Below, piece after piece: positions 17,662 through 25,032 of a stretch of 40,479 nucleotides of DNA. The notes below the pieces were generated by a model, which was not told the DNA's origin, made no database searches, and saw only the letters and a list, made by a program, of their open reading frames with translations. The stretch comes from Prevotella sp. (GTDB lineage: Bacteria > Bacteroidota > Bacteroidia > Bacteroidales > Bacteroidaceae), in contig JAFVGN010000046.1 in the NCBI GenBank assembly GCA_017474925.1, positions 1 through 40,479 on the forward strand. The letters run 5' to 3'. Position numbers and translations under genes: made by a program. The first letter of the stretch is position 1; each line of letters starts with the position of its first letter.

Positions 17662-18558
17662 TCATTGATGATACTTTTTCCTATATTCCAACGGCGTCAT
17701 GGCTGAGTGTTCCTTGAAATACTTGCCAAAAAAGGAGGCATTGGGGAAATTCAAGTCGTTCGCAATCTCCTGCATCGTCATGTCCGTGAAACGCAGGCGC
17801 TGCTCAATGGCTTTCATCGTAAAAAGCAGTATCAGCTCACTCGGCCGACGGTTCATGGTCTCCCTGAGAAGTGCCGACAGATACTTGGGAGTAATGTTGA
17901 GCTGATTGGCAAAATCCTCGACCCTACGGATACGTCCGTCACTCCGCTCCACCAGATGCACGAACTTGTCGGCCAGCATTCTTTTGTGGGCGTTCGACGG
18001 CTTGTCCAAGACGGGATTCTGATCAGGTATGGCATCCTTACCACGACGAAGGATGGAAAGCATTTCCAGCAACATGGTGCTGAAGAGCGATCTCACGATA
18101 TCGCCATAGAGTAACGTTGAACGTTCTTTCATCCTGTGGCAGAGCAAACGAAAATAGCCCTCAAGCAGGGCTTCGTCGTCCTGGGTGAGAGAGACCTTGG
18201 GATGTTGCTTCAGATAGACCAGATCGAACAGGCTTGTATTGCTATACATATTGATATCCCATAACTCGCTGCGGGCAAACCAAATCTGCCGGCAGTTGAA
18301 GTTGGAAGTGGACATGAAATTGTTGACAACGCTGTGTGCCATGAAAAGAAACAGGTCATTCTTATGGATTTGTTCCAATTGCCCGTCGTATTCGAACTGA
18401 GCCTTGCCTTCAGTACAAAAAACAATAACACCATGGTCGTCAATACGAACCCCACCATCGGAAATGGGACCGACATGCTCAATAACCACGAGTTCGTCGC
18501 TATCGCCAAGTCGCAGACAGTCATCTCCCCTACGAGGTTTTATTGATTTTATCTCCAT
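17662..18558 (-). CDS. AraC-family transcriptional regulator (cupin sensor type)
   Basis: The 298-residue protein has an N-terminal beta-rich cupin-like ligand domain (about 15-140; VIVFCTEGKAQFEYDG, HKNDLFLFMAH). A C-terminal AraC double helix-turn-helix (about 195-297) carries RRVEDFANQLNITPKYLSAL and the signature MQEIANDLNFPNASFFGKYF ending TPLEYRKKYH. It probably senses a small molecule in the cytoplasm, identity unknown. It is first of five tightly spaced genes ending with glgP. Five copies of AATGTTCT(A) lie directly upstream, one of them just before its start codon, which suggests autoregulation and control of the phosphatase-pfkA-glgP operon. Confidence 0.88.
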   Translation of the reverse strand: MEIKSIKPRRGDDCLRLGDSDELVVIEHVGPISDGGVRIDDHGVIVFCTEGKAQFEYDGQLEQIHKNDLFLFMAHSVVNNFMSTSNFNCRQIWFARSELWDINMYSNTSLFDLVYLKQHPKVSLTQDDEALLEGYFRLLCHRMKERSTLLYGDIVRSLFSTMLLEMLSILRRGKDAIPDQNPVLDKPSNAHKRMLADKFVHLVERSDGRIRRVEDFANQLNITPKYLSALLRETMNRRPSELILLFTMKAIEQRLRFTDMTMQEIANDLNFPNASFFGKYFKEHSAMTPLEYRKKYHQ

Positions 18559-18701
18559 AATGTTCTTTTTTTCTTTTCAACTACAAAGGTCTTAATAAAA
18601 AACCACAATATAATGTTCTATATATACAAAATAATGTTCTACAGCTCCGAAATAAGTCACTTCGTTGCCAATAGAACATTTTACAAGAAATATCGAACAT
18701 T
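18559..18701 (-). promoter_or_regulatory. Symmetric array of AATGTTCTA repeats (operator)
   Basis: Plus-strand copies are at 18559-18566 (AATGTTCT, touching the start codon), 18612-18620 and 18633-18641. Minus-strand copies are at 18672-18680 and 18693-18701 (the last AATGTTCGA). Within each of the two main pairs the spacing is 21 bases, two helical turns, and the pairs face each other as a dyad. This is the layout expected for AraC-type dimers, possibly with looping. The only -7-like box is a weak GACCTTTG at 18584-18591 (minus). Confidence 0.65.
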
Positions 18702-18742
18702 TTCGGCCGATTTCCTGTAGGCCTATGGAAACAGCATCAGGA

Positions 18743-19777
18743 CTATTTCAACATATCCTCAAAAGCATTAAAAGCCTCGTGAACCAATCTGACGGCATCG
18801 TCCATCGTACCGTAGACACGTCCTCCGGAAGCGTTCAGGTGTCCTCCGCCATTGAAGAACCGTTCGGCCATCTGATTGCAGGGGAAATCATCGACGGAGC
18901 GCAGGCTCACCCATACTAAATTGTCGCGCTCGGTATCCTCGCGTAACGAGATGCTCAGCTTGAGTCCCTTGATTTGCAATGGCATGTTGACCAGTCCTTC
19001 AGCATCGCCTTTCACGTAGTTGAACTGCTTGAGATCCTGACGTGTCAGGGTGTAGTAGGCTGCATGGCGTAACTCGTCGACTACCAGCTTGTTGCATAAT
19101 ACATACCCCACCAGGCGAAGACGGTGTTCGGAATAGTTGTGATAGACATTGCGATAGATTTTGTCCTTATTGATTTTCTTGGTCAGCAACTGACAGATGA
19201 TAAAGAAAATAGACGGATCGTTGGAGTTAAAAGTAAAACCGCCTGTGTCTGTCATCATGCCACAATAAATAGGACCTGCAAAATGCTTTCCCTGCTTGTC
19301 AAACGCGCCCAGCTGCCAAATGATACGGAACACCAGCTCGCAAGTACTGGACATCTTCGGACAGGAGATGGTGAGTACCGCATCAACGTCAGGGTTGGGG
19401 TGATGGTCTATCAGCACCAACTTGGCCGGTGTTGCCTTCAGGGCCTCTTCCATACTGTCGGTGCGCGACAAGGTGTTGAAGTCAAGACAAAGCACCAAAT
19501 CGGCAATTCGGAGTAACAGGTCTGCCCGCTCCTTATGCTTGTCGTAGCGCACTATCTTCTCGGAGTTTGGAAGCCATTGCAGAAAGTCGGGATATTGGTC
19601 GGGAACGATAATCGTCGCCTCTTTACCTTCTGTCCTGAGATATTCTGCCATACCAAGACACGAGCCAATAGCATCGCCGTCAGCACTCTGATGACAGGTG
19701 ACGACGATGGTATCGCTCTCGTGTACAAGCTCTCTGAACAGCTGTAACTGTTCGTCTGTTAAAATATTCTCCAGCAT
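18743..19777 (-). CDS. DHH-family phosphoesterase, NrnA-like (nano-RNase/pAp phosphatase)
   Basis: The 344-residue protein has the DHH motifs HQSADGDAIGS (His29, Asp33, Asp35), LCLDF (Asp99) and IDHHPNPD (Asp124-His125-His126), metal ligands for Mn2+. The DHHA1 substrate domain ends with GGGHLNASGG near residue 318. Length and domain order match NrnA proteins, which degrade 2-5-nt RNAs and dephosphorylate pAp; some relatives cleave cyclic-dinucleotide products (pApA, pGpG). Which substrate applies cannot be decided here. The nucleotidyltransferase gene ends 73 bases upstream, with a short hairpin between, so the two may be partly co-transcribed. Confidence 0.85.
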   Translation of the reverse strand: MLENILTDEQLQLFRELVHESDTIVVTCHQSADGDAIGSCLGMAEYLRTEGKEATIIVPDQYPDFLQWLPNSEKIVRYDKHKERADLLLRIADLVLCLDFNTLSRTDSMEEALKATPAKLVLIDHHPNPDVDAVLTISCPKMSSTCELVFRIIWQLGAFDKQGKHFAGPIYCGMMTDTGGFTFNSNDPSIFFIICQLLTKKINKDKIYRNVYHNYSEHRLRLVGYVLCNKLVVDELRHAAYYTLTRQDLKQFNYVKGDAEGLVNMPLQIKGLKLSISLREDTERDNLVWVSLRSVDDFPCNQMAERFFNGGGHLNASGGRVYGTMDDAVRLVHEAFNAFEDMLK

Positions 19778-19798
19778 TTCTCTTACCCCTTTTTCTGA

Positions 19799-19822
19799 TC
19801 AAGGTCAGCATGATGACCTTGA
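19799..19822 (-). terminator. Short hairpin between nucleotidyltransferase and NrnA-like genes
   Basis: TCAAGGTCA (19799-19807) pairs with TGACCTTGA (19814-19822) around a 6-base loop. No T-tract follows on the minus strand, so it may be an attenuator or an RNA-processing site and not a full terminator. Confidence 0.4.
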
Positions 19823-19850
19823 GAAATCATTCACCTCAAACAACTTTTCC

Positions 19851-20771
19851 TTAGAACAGCTTGTTGGGATAGACTCCCTCGTCAATGAGACTCTGAATGC
19901 GGTCAACTGTTGCCTGACGGTCGGCGGCATAAGTGACACCAAACCACTTGGAAGTAGTGTCAAGAACCTCACAGGTAGCCGTACCCTCCGTGATGAGCTT
20001 GTTGACCATCAGGGGAATAAAGAATTCTGCCTTCAGGTTTTCCATATTCTTCGGGTCGCTGAGGAACTCCTTGAAATAAGCCTCAGAATAGTCGAAATAG
20101 TCAGGAGTAAAGCCCCACATGTTCATGGACACAGGAACATTTTCCTCCAGCGGCTGCCACTCGCCCTGCTCATCCTTATAGCAGATGGCACCACCCTTGT
20201 CGGCAATGCGCATAATCTCAGTACGCTCCACTACATCGGTCAGGTGGCGTTTTTCGTTATATGCACACACGCCACGGGCTACGCTACCGTTCTCGCTAAG
20301 CGTATTGCAGACACGGAAGCCCACCATGGCATAGCTGTTTTTGGACCCCTCAGCCAAACCGTTGAGGAATTTTCCAATCTGCATAAAGGCGTCGCGACCA
20401 TAGAAATCGTCACAGTTGATGACACAGAACGGTTCCTTAATCACATCCTTACCCATCAGCACGGCATGGTTTGTACCCCAAGGTTTCTGACGTCCTTCAG
20501 GAACGCTAAAGCCTTCTGGCAGGGCATCAAGCGCCTGGAAACACAGTTCGCAGGGTATCTTATCCTCATATTTGGAAAGTATCTGCTGACGGAACTGCTC
20601 CTCAAAATCCTTGCGGATAACCCATACTATCTTGCCAAAACCAGCCTGAATGGCATCGTAAATACTATAATCCATGATGGTCTCACCATTGGGTCCCAGT
20701 CCATCAAGTTGTTTCAGGCCACCATAACGGCTGCCCATGCCTGCGGCCAAAAGAAATAATGTCGGTTTCAT
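19851..20771 (-). CDS. Sugar-phosphate nucleotidyltransferase-like protein
   Basis: The 306-residue protein begins with the NTP-transferase signature LLAAGMGSRYGGLKQLDGLG, the nucleotide-binding loop of sugar-1-phosphate nucleotidyltransferases. VINCDDFYGRDAF, the Mg-binding Asp region, lies near residue 110. The family activates a sugar phosphate with UTP, dTTP, CTP or GTP; the sugar and nucleotide cannot be assigned here. It is shorter than GlgC and lacks recognisable GlgC regulatory motifs, so I do not call it the glycogen ADP-glucose enzyme, although the glycogen genes nearby make a glucose-1-phosphate substrate possible. A TATCTTTG promoter box lies 36 bases upstream. Confidence 0.75.
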   Translation of the reverse strand: MKPTLFLLAAGMGSRYGGLKQLDGLGPNGETIMDYSIYDAIQAGFGKIVWVIRKDFEEQFRQQILSKYEDKIPCELCFQALDALPEGFSVPEGRQKPWGTNHAVLMGKDVIKEPFCVINCDDFYGRDAFMQIGKFLNGLAEGSKNSYAMVGFRVCNTLSENGSVARGVCAYNEKRHLTDVVERTEIMRIADKGGAICYKDEQGEWQPLEENVPVSMNMWGFTPDYFDYSEAYFKEFLSDPKNMENLKAEFFIPLMVNKLITEGTATCEVLDTTSKWFGVTYAADRQATVDRIQSLIDEGVYPNKLF

Positions 20772-20806
20772 AACTCTATCACTAAATAATTTTTGATTGA
20801 TGACTG

Positions 20807-20814
20807 CAAAGATA
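20807..20814 (-). promoter_or_regulatory. -7 promoter box (TATCTTTG) for the nucleotidyltransferase
   Basis: Matches TAnnTTTG on the minus strand, 35 bases before the ATG at 20771. A 10-bp palindrome, CGATATATCG (20826-20835), lies 11 bases upstream, in the space between -7 and -33, and could be an operator. Confidence 0.55.
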
Positions 20815-20851
20815 GCAAAAAGTCACGATATATCGGACAATCACATGGATT

Positions 20852-22849
20852 TTAACATTTCAAGGCACGCATGGCATTGAGTACCGCCAGCACGGTGACA
20901 CCCACGTCGGCAAAGACAGCTAACCACATGGTGGCCAGTCCGACAGCAGCCAACAAGAGCACCGCCACCTTGACACCAATGGCAAACCAGACATTCTGTC
21001 GGGCGATGGTCAGCGTACGACGGGCAATATTAATGGCAGAAACGACTTTGGAAGGCTGGTCGTCCATCAGCACGACGTCAGCTGCCTCAATAGCGGCATC
21101 GCTTCCCAATCCTCCCATGGCGATGCCGACGTCAGCGCGAGCCAGCACGGGAGCATCGTTGATGCCATCACCGACAAAGGCCACAGTTCCTGTCCGTCTG
21201 CCCTCATCATCCTGAGTTCCCACCATCTTCTCAAACAAAGTGACTTTTTCTGCAGGCAACAAATCGGCATGATATTCGTCCAAGTGCAACTGACTGGCAA
21301 CATTGTGAGCCACCTCCTCACGGTCGCCCGTGAGCATGACAGTCTTGCTGACACCCAGTTCCTTCAGTTGGGAAACAGTCGATGCGCTGTCAGTCTTCAA
21401 CTGGTCGTTGATGACGATATGACCGGCATAGCTTCCGTCAACAGCCACGTGGATAATGGTACCGACGTGATGACAGTCATGCCATCGGGCTCCAACCGTT
21501 TCCATCATTTTCTTGTTGCCCACACATACCTGACGGTCGCCTACGCGAGCCCTGACGCCCTGGCCTGCCACTTCTTCCACCTCCGTCACCCGACAACCGT
21601 CAATGGCCTCATCGGGAAAGGCATCACGAAGTGCTGCACCAATAGGATGAGTGGAGAAATGCTCCACATGAGCAGCCAGGTGCAACAACTGGTGTTCATC
21701 GAACTCTTCAGGGTGCACAGCCTCGACGGCAAAACGCCCATGGGTCAATGTTCCCGTCTTGTCGAACACCACGGTATCGACTTTTGAAAGCACGTCCATG
21801 TAATTAGCTCCTTTGATGAGGATGCCCTTCCTGGACGCTCCTCCAATACCGGCAAAGAAAGTAAGCGGCACGCTGAGCACCAACGCACAAGGACAGGAAA
21901 CTACCAGGAACATCAGCGCCCGATAGAGCCAGACGGCAAAAGGACCGCCCAGCAACGTGGGGACGACAGCCAAGGCCAGGGCTGCAACCACCACCAAGGG
22001 GGTATAGATGCGTGCAAACTGGGTAATAAAAGTCTCGCTTCGGGATTTGTGCTCTCCGGCATGCTCCACCAAGTCAATAATCTTCGCAACGGTACTCTCG
22101 CCGAATATTTTCGTGGTGCGCACCTTGATGACACCAGTCATGTTGACACAGCCCGAGATCACCTCATCACCCTCCTGGACACTACGAGGCAGCGACTCGC
22201 CTGTCAGAGCAACCGTGTTGAGAGCCGACGAGCCATCAACGATGACACCGTCCAACGGTATCTTCTCACCAGCCTTGATGACGATGACAGCTCCAAGCGG
22301 CACCAACTCCGGACTCACATCCTTTGCCTCAGACTGCCCGTCATTCTGCTCAAGGAGATGGGCCACGTCTGGTCGGATGTCCATCAAGTGTGCAATGCTC
22401 TCGCGGCTCCTGCCTTCGGCATAGCCCTCGAACAACTCACCCACCTGGAAGAAAAGCATGACGAAGACTGCCTCGGGGAACTCTGTCTCAGCTCCTGGCA
22501 AGAAACCGATGCAGAGCGCTCCTACGGTTGCAACCGTCATGAGGAAATGCTCGTTGAAGGCGCGACCGTGCATCAAACCCTCGACTGCCTCCTTCAATGT
22601 GTCGTGTCCTATTATTAAATAAGGTACGAGATAGACCAGCAACAGCTGCCATGTTGACAGGTAAAAGCGGTGTTCTATCCATACTGCCAACAAAAGCAGT
22701 ACCACCGTGTCTAAGATGAGCCACAACTGGTGTTTCGCATCCTCATGATGATGTTCGTGATGATGATCACAGGTGTCGCACTCACCATGGTGATGCTCGT
22801 GATGATGCTCGTGATGATGATGATGTTCGTGTGCCATACTTTCCAGCAT
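20852..22849 (-). CDS. Zn/Cd/Pb-type P1B-ATPase with His-rich N-terminus
   Basis: The pump expels a heavy-metal cation across the inner membrane using ATP. The 665-residue protein has the metal-site motif SCPCALVLSVP, DKTGTLTHG with the phosphorylated Asp, STHPIGAAL (HP locus), MLTGDREE and GDGINDAPVL. Its last helix, FADVGVTVLAVLNAMRAL, is the form typical of ZntA/CadA. In place of an HMA domain, the first ~40 residues carry 19 His and a CDTC motif. Start may be 22849 or the ATG at 22837 (MAHEHHHH). A clear -7 box and an 8-1-8 dyad lie just upstream, suggesting metal-dependent repression. Confidence 0.9.
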   Translation of the reverse strand: MLESMAHEHHHHHEHHHEHHHGECDTCDHHHEHHHEDAKHQLWLILDTVVLLLLAVWIEHRFYLSTWQLLLVYLVPYLIIGHDTLKEAVEGLMHGRAFNEHFLMTVATVGALCIGFLPGAETEFPEAVFVMLFFQVGELFEGYAEGRSRESIAHLMDIRPDVAHLLEQNDGQSEAKDVSPELVPLGAVIVIKAGEKIPLDGVIVDGSSALNTVALTGESLPRSVQEGDEVISGCVNMTGVIKVRTTKIFGESTVAKIIDLVEHAGEHKSRSETFITQFARIYTPLVVVAALALAVVPTLLGGPFAVWLYRALMFLVVSCPCALVLSVPLTFFAGIGGASRKGILIKGANYMDVLSKVDTVVFDKTGTLTHGRFAVEAVHPEEFDEHQLLHLAAHVEHFSTHPIGAALRDAFPDEAIDGCRVTEVEEVAGQGVRARVGDRQVCVGNKKMMETVGARWHDCHHVGTIIHVAVDGSYAGHIVINDQLKTDSASTVSQLKELGVSKTVMLTGDREEVAHNVASQLHLDEYHADLLPAEKVTLFEKMVGTQDDEGRRTGTVAFVGDGINDAPVLARADVGIAMGGLGSDAAIEAADVVLMDDQPSKVVSAINIARRTLTIARQNVWFAIGVKVAVLLLAAVGLATMWLAVFADVGVTVLAVLNAMRALKC

Positions 22850-22879
22850 TTTATTTCAACGTTTTCTTGAATTCTGCTG

Positions 22880-22887
22880 CAAAGGTA
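22880..22887 (-). promoter_or_regulatory. -7 promoter box (TACCTTTG) for the P-ATPase
   Basis: Matches TAnnTTTG on the minus strand, 30 bases before the ATG at 22849. A second match, TATCTTTG at 22913-22920, overlaps the operator palindrome and may be fortuitous. Confidence 0.6.
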
Positions 22888-22898
22888 CGACAAAAGAC

Positions 22899-22915
22899 TT
22901 GCAACTCAGTTGCAA
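22899..22915 (-). promoter_or_regulatory. Fur/Zur-like operator (TTGCAACT-C-AGTTGCAA)
   Basis: A perfect 8-1-8 inverted repeat lies 11 bases upstream of the -7 box, where the -33 box would be. The size and symmetry match operators of Fur-family metal repressors. Which regulator binds is inference; no Fur gene is in the window. Confidence 0.55.
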
Positions 22916-22925
22916 AGATACAACA

Positions 22926-23663
22926 TCAGCGTTTACGACGCTTCTTGGCAGGGGCTGGGGCTTTCTTGGGCTCTTCCTTGGGGGCGAAGGGGTCTTTCAC
23001 AATGGTTGCACGCAAGATGCGGACGTCAGTAAGCGGACGGTTGTAACGGTCAGTTGGCATCTGTTGGATGCGTTCAACAACGTCCATGCCTTCCAACACC
23101 TCACCAAACACGGTATACTGTCCGTCCAGATGGGGCGTGCCGCCAATGGTTTTGTAGGTTTCAATCATCTCGGGAGCCAACTTAACGCGCCCTTGTGTCA
23201 TGGAGTCGATATACTCCTGTGCACGGGCTATCTGCGCATCGTCGAGCACCTTGCCCCAGACAATGTAGAACTGGCAGGCACCCGAGCGCAGCTCCGGGTT
23301 GATGTCGTCAGGTTCACGAGCAGCAGCCACAACGCCACGACGATGGTACAACTCCGGCAGGCGGAACTCAGGCTCCAAGGTATAATCCAGCTCACCAGAA
23401 CCCAGGCGCTGACCCGGCTGTGCATATTTACTGGTCAAGTCGCCACCCTGAATCATAAAGTCCTTGACGACACGATGGAAGAGCAGCGAGTCGTAAACAT
23501 GCAGGCGATTCAGCTTCAGAAAATTGTCACGATGCTGCGGTGTCTCATTATAGAGAGCAATACGAATGTTCCCCTCTGTGGTTTCCAACAAAACTTCGGC
23601 ACGCTCGTCCTGGGCAAAAAGGACCATTGGCAACAAAGCCAGTAAAAAAAATATTCTCCTCAT
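22926..23663 (-). CDS. Exported cyclophilin-type peptidyl-prolyl isomerase
   Basis: The 245-residue protein has a signal peptide (about 1-17, cut near LFAQ) and a cyclophilin domain with [14 protein letters not shown] and a downstream [17 protein letters not shown]. Between them lies an insert of about 40 residues (about 145-185), and the C-terminus is a basic tail ([13 protein letters not shown]). It is predicted to speed proline isomerisation during folding of exported proteins. Its start overlaps the queF stop by 4 bases, so it is translated in the queuosine operon although it has no known link to that pathway. Confidence 0.88.
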   Translation of the reverse strand: MRRIFFLLALLPMVLFAQDERAEVLLETTEGNIRIALYNETPQHRDNFLKLNRLHVYDSLLFHRVVKDFMIQGGDLTSKYAQPGQRLGSGELDYTLEPEFRLPELYHRRGVVAAAREPDDINPELRSGACQFYIVWGKVLDDAQIARAQEYIDSMTQGRVKLAPEMIETYKTIGGTPHLDGQYTVFGEVLEGMDVVERIQQMPTDRYNRPLTDVRILRATIVKDPFAPKEEPKKAPAPAKKRRKR

Positions 23664-24121
23664 AGTATTTGGTGGTTCAAAAGTCGTTCTTCAGCCATTT
23701 TCTCATATTTGGTACCAGGCATGCCATAATTGGCATAGGGATAGATGCTGATGCCTCCACGTGGCACAAAGAGCCCCACGACCTCAATATACTTGGGCTG
23801 CATCAGTCTGACAAGGTCTTTCATAATGATGTTGACACAGTCCTCGTGGAAATCGCCATGGTTTCGAAACGAGAAGAGATATAGTTTCAAGCTCTTCGAC
23901 TCAACCATCTTACGGTCAGGGATATAGAGAATCTTGATTTCCGCAAAATCGGGCTGACCAGTAATGGGACATAGCGAAGTAAACTCTGGGCAGTTGAACT
24001 GCACCCAGTAGTCGTTGTCGGGATGTTTGTTCTCAAAAGCCTCCAGAACCTCTGGGGCATAAGTGGTCTTGTATTCCGTTTTCTTGCCAAGAGCCTGCAA
24101 ATTGTCTTGTTCGCGATTCAT
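23660..24121 (-). CDS. queF: NADPH-dependent 7-cyano-7-deazaguanine (preQ0) reductase
   Basis: QueF reduces the nitrile of preQ0 to the aminomethyl group of preQ1, a queuosine tRNA precursor. The 153-residue protein is the short (type I) form, with [14 protein letters not shown] containing catalytic Cys51 and Asp58, and the family signature [24 protein letters not shown] region (Glu74 onward). It lies 11 bases after yhhQ and overlaps the cyclophilin gene by 4 bases. The product, preQ1, is the likely ligand of the leader RNA upstream of yhhQ, giving feedback control of the operon. Confidence 0.95.
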   Translation of the reverse strand: MNREQDNLQALGKKTEYKTTYAPEVLEAFENKHPDNDYWVQFNCPEFTSLCPITGQPDFAEIKILYIPDRKMVESKSLKLYLFSFRNHGDFHEDCVNIIMKDLVRLMQPKYIEVVGLFVPRGGISIYPYANYGMPGTKYEKMAEERLLNHQIL

Positions 24122-24132
24122 CGATAGTGTAA

Positions 24133-24828
24133 TTATATTTTCAGGATGTTAAAAATATTGTAGTTGATATCCTTGTCGTAAACGTCCTCGTGGTCGTGTT
24201 GCTTTGTAAACTCGACAACGCGTATGGTGACTGGCAGCACAAGAATTTCATAGAGCGTCTTAAACAACACCTGCGAAATCATCAGGGACGGCATCTCCTC
24301 CCAAGGAATGACTCCTCCCAAGGCCAAGGGAAAGAAGATGATGGAGTCGACACTCTCACCTCCTATCGTGCTGAGTACTGCCCGCACGGAGAAATTGTGG
24401 CCTTCGGACGACAGTTTCATGCGAGACATGATGTAGGCATTGATGAAGGAGCCCAGGATAAAGGCAATAAACGATGCCAGCGTGATGCGTGGAGCCAATC
24501 CGAAAATGACATGAAAACCTTCGTCACCATTCCAATAAGGTGCACCAGGTATCCAATCGGCTATCGCCCCGAAAATGACAAAGACGAAGTTCATGGCGAA
24601 ACCCATCCAAATGAGCATACGCGTCCGCTCGTAACCCCACACTTCACAGACAACATCATTGATGATATAGCTGACAGGAAATACAACTATACCTGCTGTC
24701 AAATTCACAGGTCCGAAGGAATACTGCTTTGTTTCTAAAACGTTTGCCGTAATCAGGCAGACGCAAAACAGCGTGCCGAAAAGCATAAAAAGCACGCTGA
24801 CTTTTTTATTGTTCTCTTGTTCCATCAT
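24133..24828 (-). CDS. yhhQ: Queuosine precursor transporter (YhhQ/DUF165)
   Basis: The 231-residue membrane protein of the YhhQ/VUT family has about six helices and the conserved segments [45 protein letters not shown] and [14 protein letters not shown]. The family imports queuosine precursors such as preQ0 or preQ1. Two adjacent ATGs (24826-24828 and 24823-24825) could start it. The first lies only two bases after a structure that matches a preQ1-I aptamer, so ligand binding could hide the start. The operon continues with queF and a cyclophilin gene. Confidence 0.92.
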   Translation of the reverse strand: MMEQENNKKVSVLFMLFGTLFCVCLITANVLETKQYSFGPVNLTAGIVVFPVSYIINDVVCEVWGYERTRMLIWMGFAMNFVFVIFGAIADWIPGAPYWNGDEGFHVIFGLAPRITLASFIAFILGSFINAYIMSRMKLSSEGHNFSVRAVLSTIGGESVDSIIFFPLALGGVIPWEEMPSLMISQVLFKTLYEILVLPVTIRVVEFTKQHDHEDVYDKDINYNIFNILKI

Positions 24829-24830
24829 AT

Positions 24831-24886
24831 TCTTGTTTTTTTAAAGAGGGTTCGTCACTTCTGAAAAGGACTACGCAAGCACCTCT
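24831..24886 (-). promoter_or_regulatory. Candidate preQ1-I riboswitch with inserted hairpin
   Basis: Read on the minus strand, AGAGG (24886-24882) pairs with CCTCT (24849-24845) as P1. CTTG (24879-24876) pairs with CAAG (24835-24832) as the pseudoknot P2. The 3' part TTAAAAAAACAAGA has the same length as that of the Thermoanaerobacter aptamer and differs at two bases. The equivalents of U6 (24881), G11 (24876), C15 (24850), A29 (24836) and C30 (24835), the ligand-site residues, are all present. Instead of the single U12 there is a 23-nt insert (24875-24853) that can fold into a hairpin closed by CGT/ACG. The start codon follows directly, implying translational control. Confidence 0.75.
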
Positions 24887-24902
24887 GCCTAATAAGCGGC
24901 TG

Positions 24903-24910
24903 CAAAGGTA
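24903..24910 (-). promoter_or_regulatory. -7 promoter box (TACCTTTG) for yhhQ-queF
   Basis: Matches TAnnTTTG on the minus strand. Transcription would begin about 24897, so the leader of about 70 nt includes the whole candidate riboswitch. Confidence 0.65.
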
Positions 24911-24920
24911 CGAAATAAAA

Positions 24921-24943
24921 CTTGAAAAAAAGCTCTTTTCAAG
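24921..24943 (-). repeat. Inverted repeat CTTGAAAA..TTTTCAAG upstream of the yhhQ promoter
   Basis: Eight-base arms around a 7-base centre lie 10 bases upstream of the -7 box, in an AT-rich stretch. It could be an operator or simply an upstream element; no known site is recognised. Confidence 0.35.
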
Positions 24944-24964
24944 TATTTTTTCAGAAGAGGTAAG

Positions 24965-25005
24965 AAAAAAGCACAGGAAACCACTTCGTTTCTGGTTTCC
25001 TGTGC
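24965..25005 (-). terminator. Rho-independent terminator of the glycogen operon
   Basis: On the minus strand a perfect 13-bp stem (GCACAGGAAACCA with its complement) and 9-base loop is followed by TTTTTTC. It lies 28 bases after the GH57 stop codon and separates the glycogen operon from yhhQ. Confidence 0.9.
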
Positions 25006-25032
25006 GTTGTTATTAAAAGTGTCCTCTATTGA

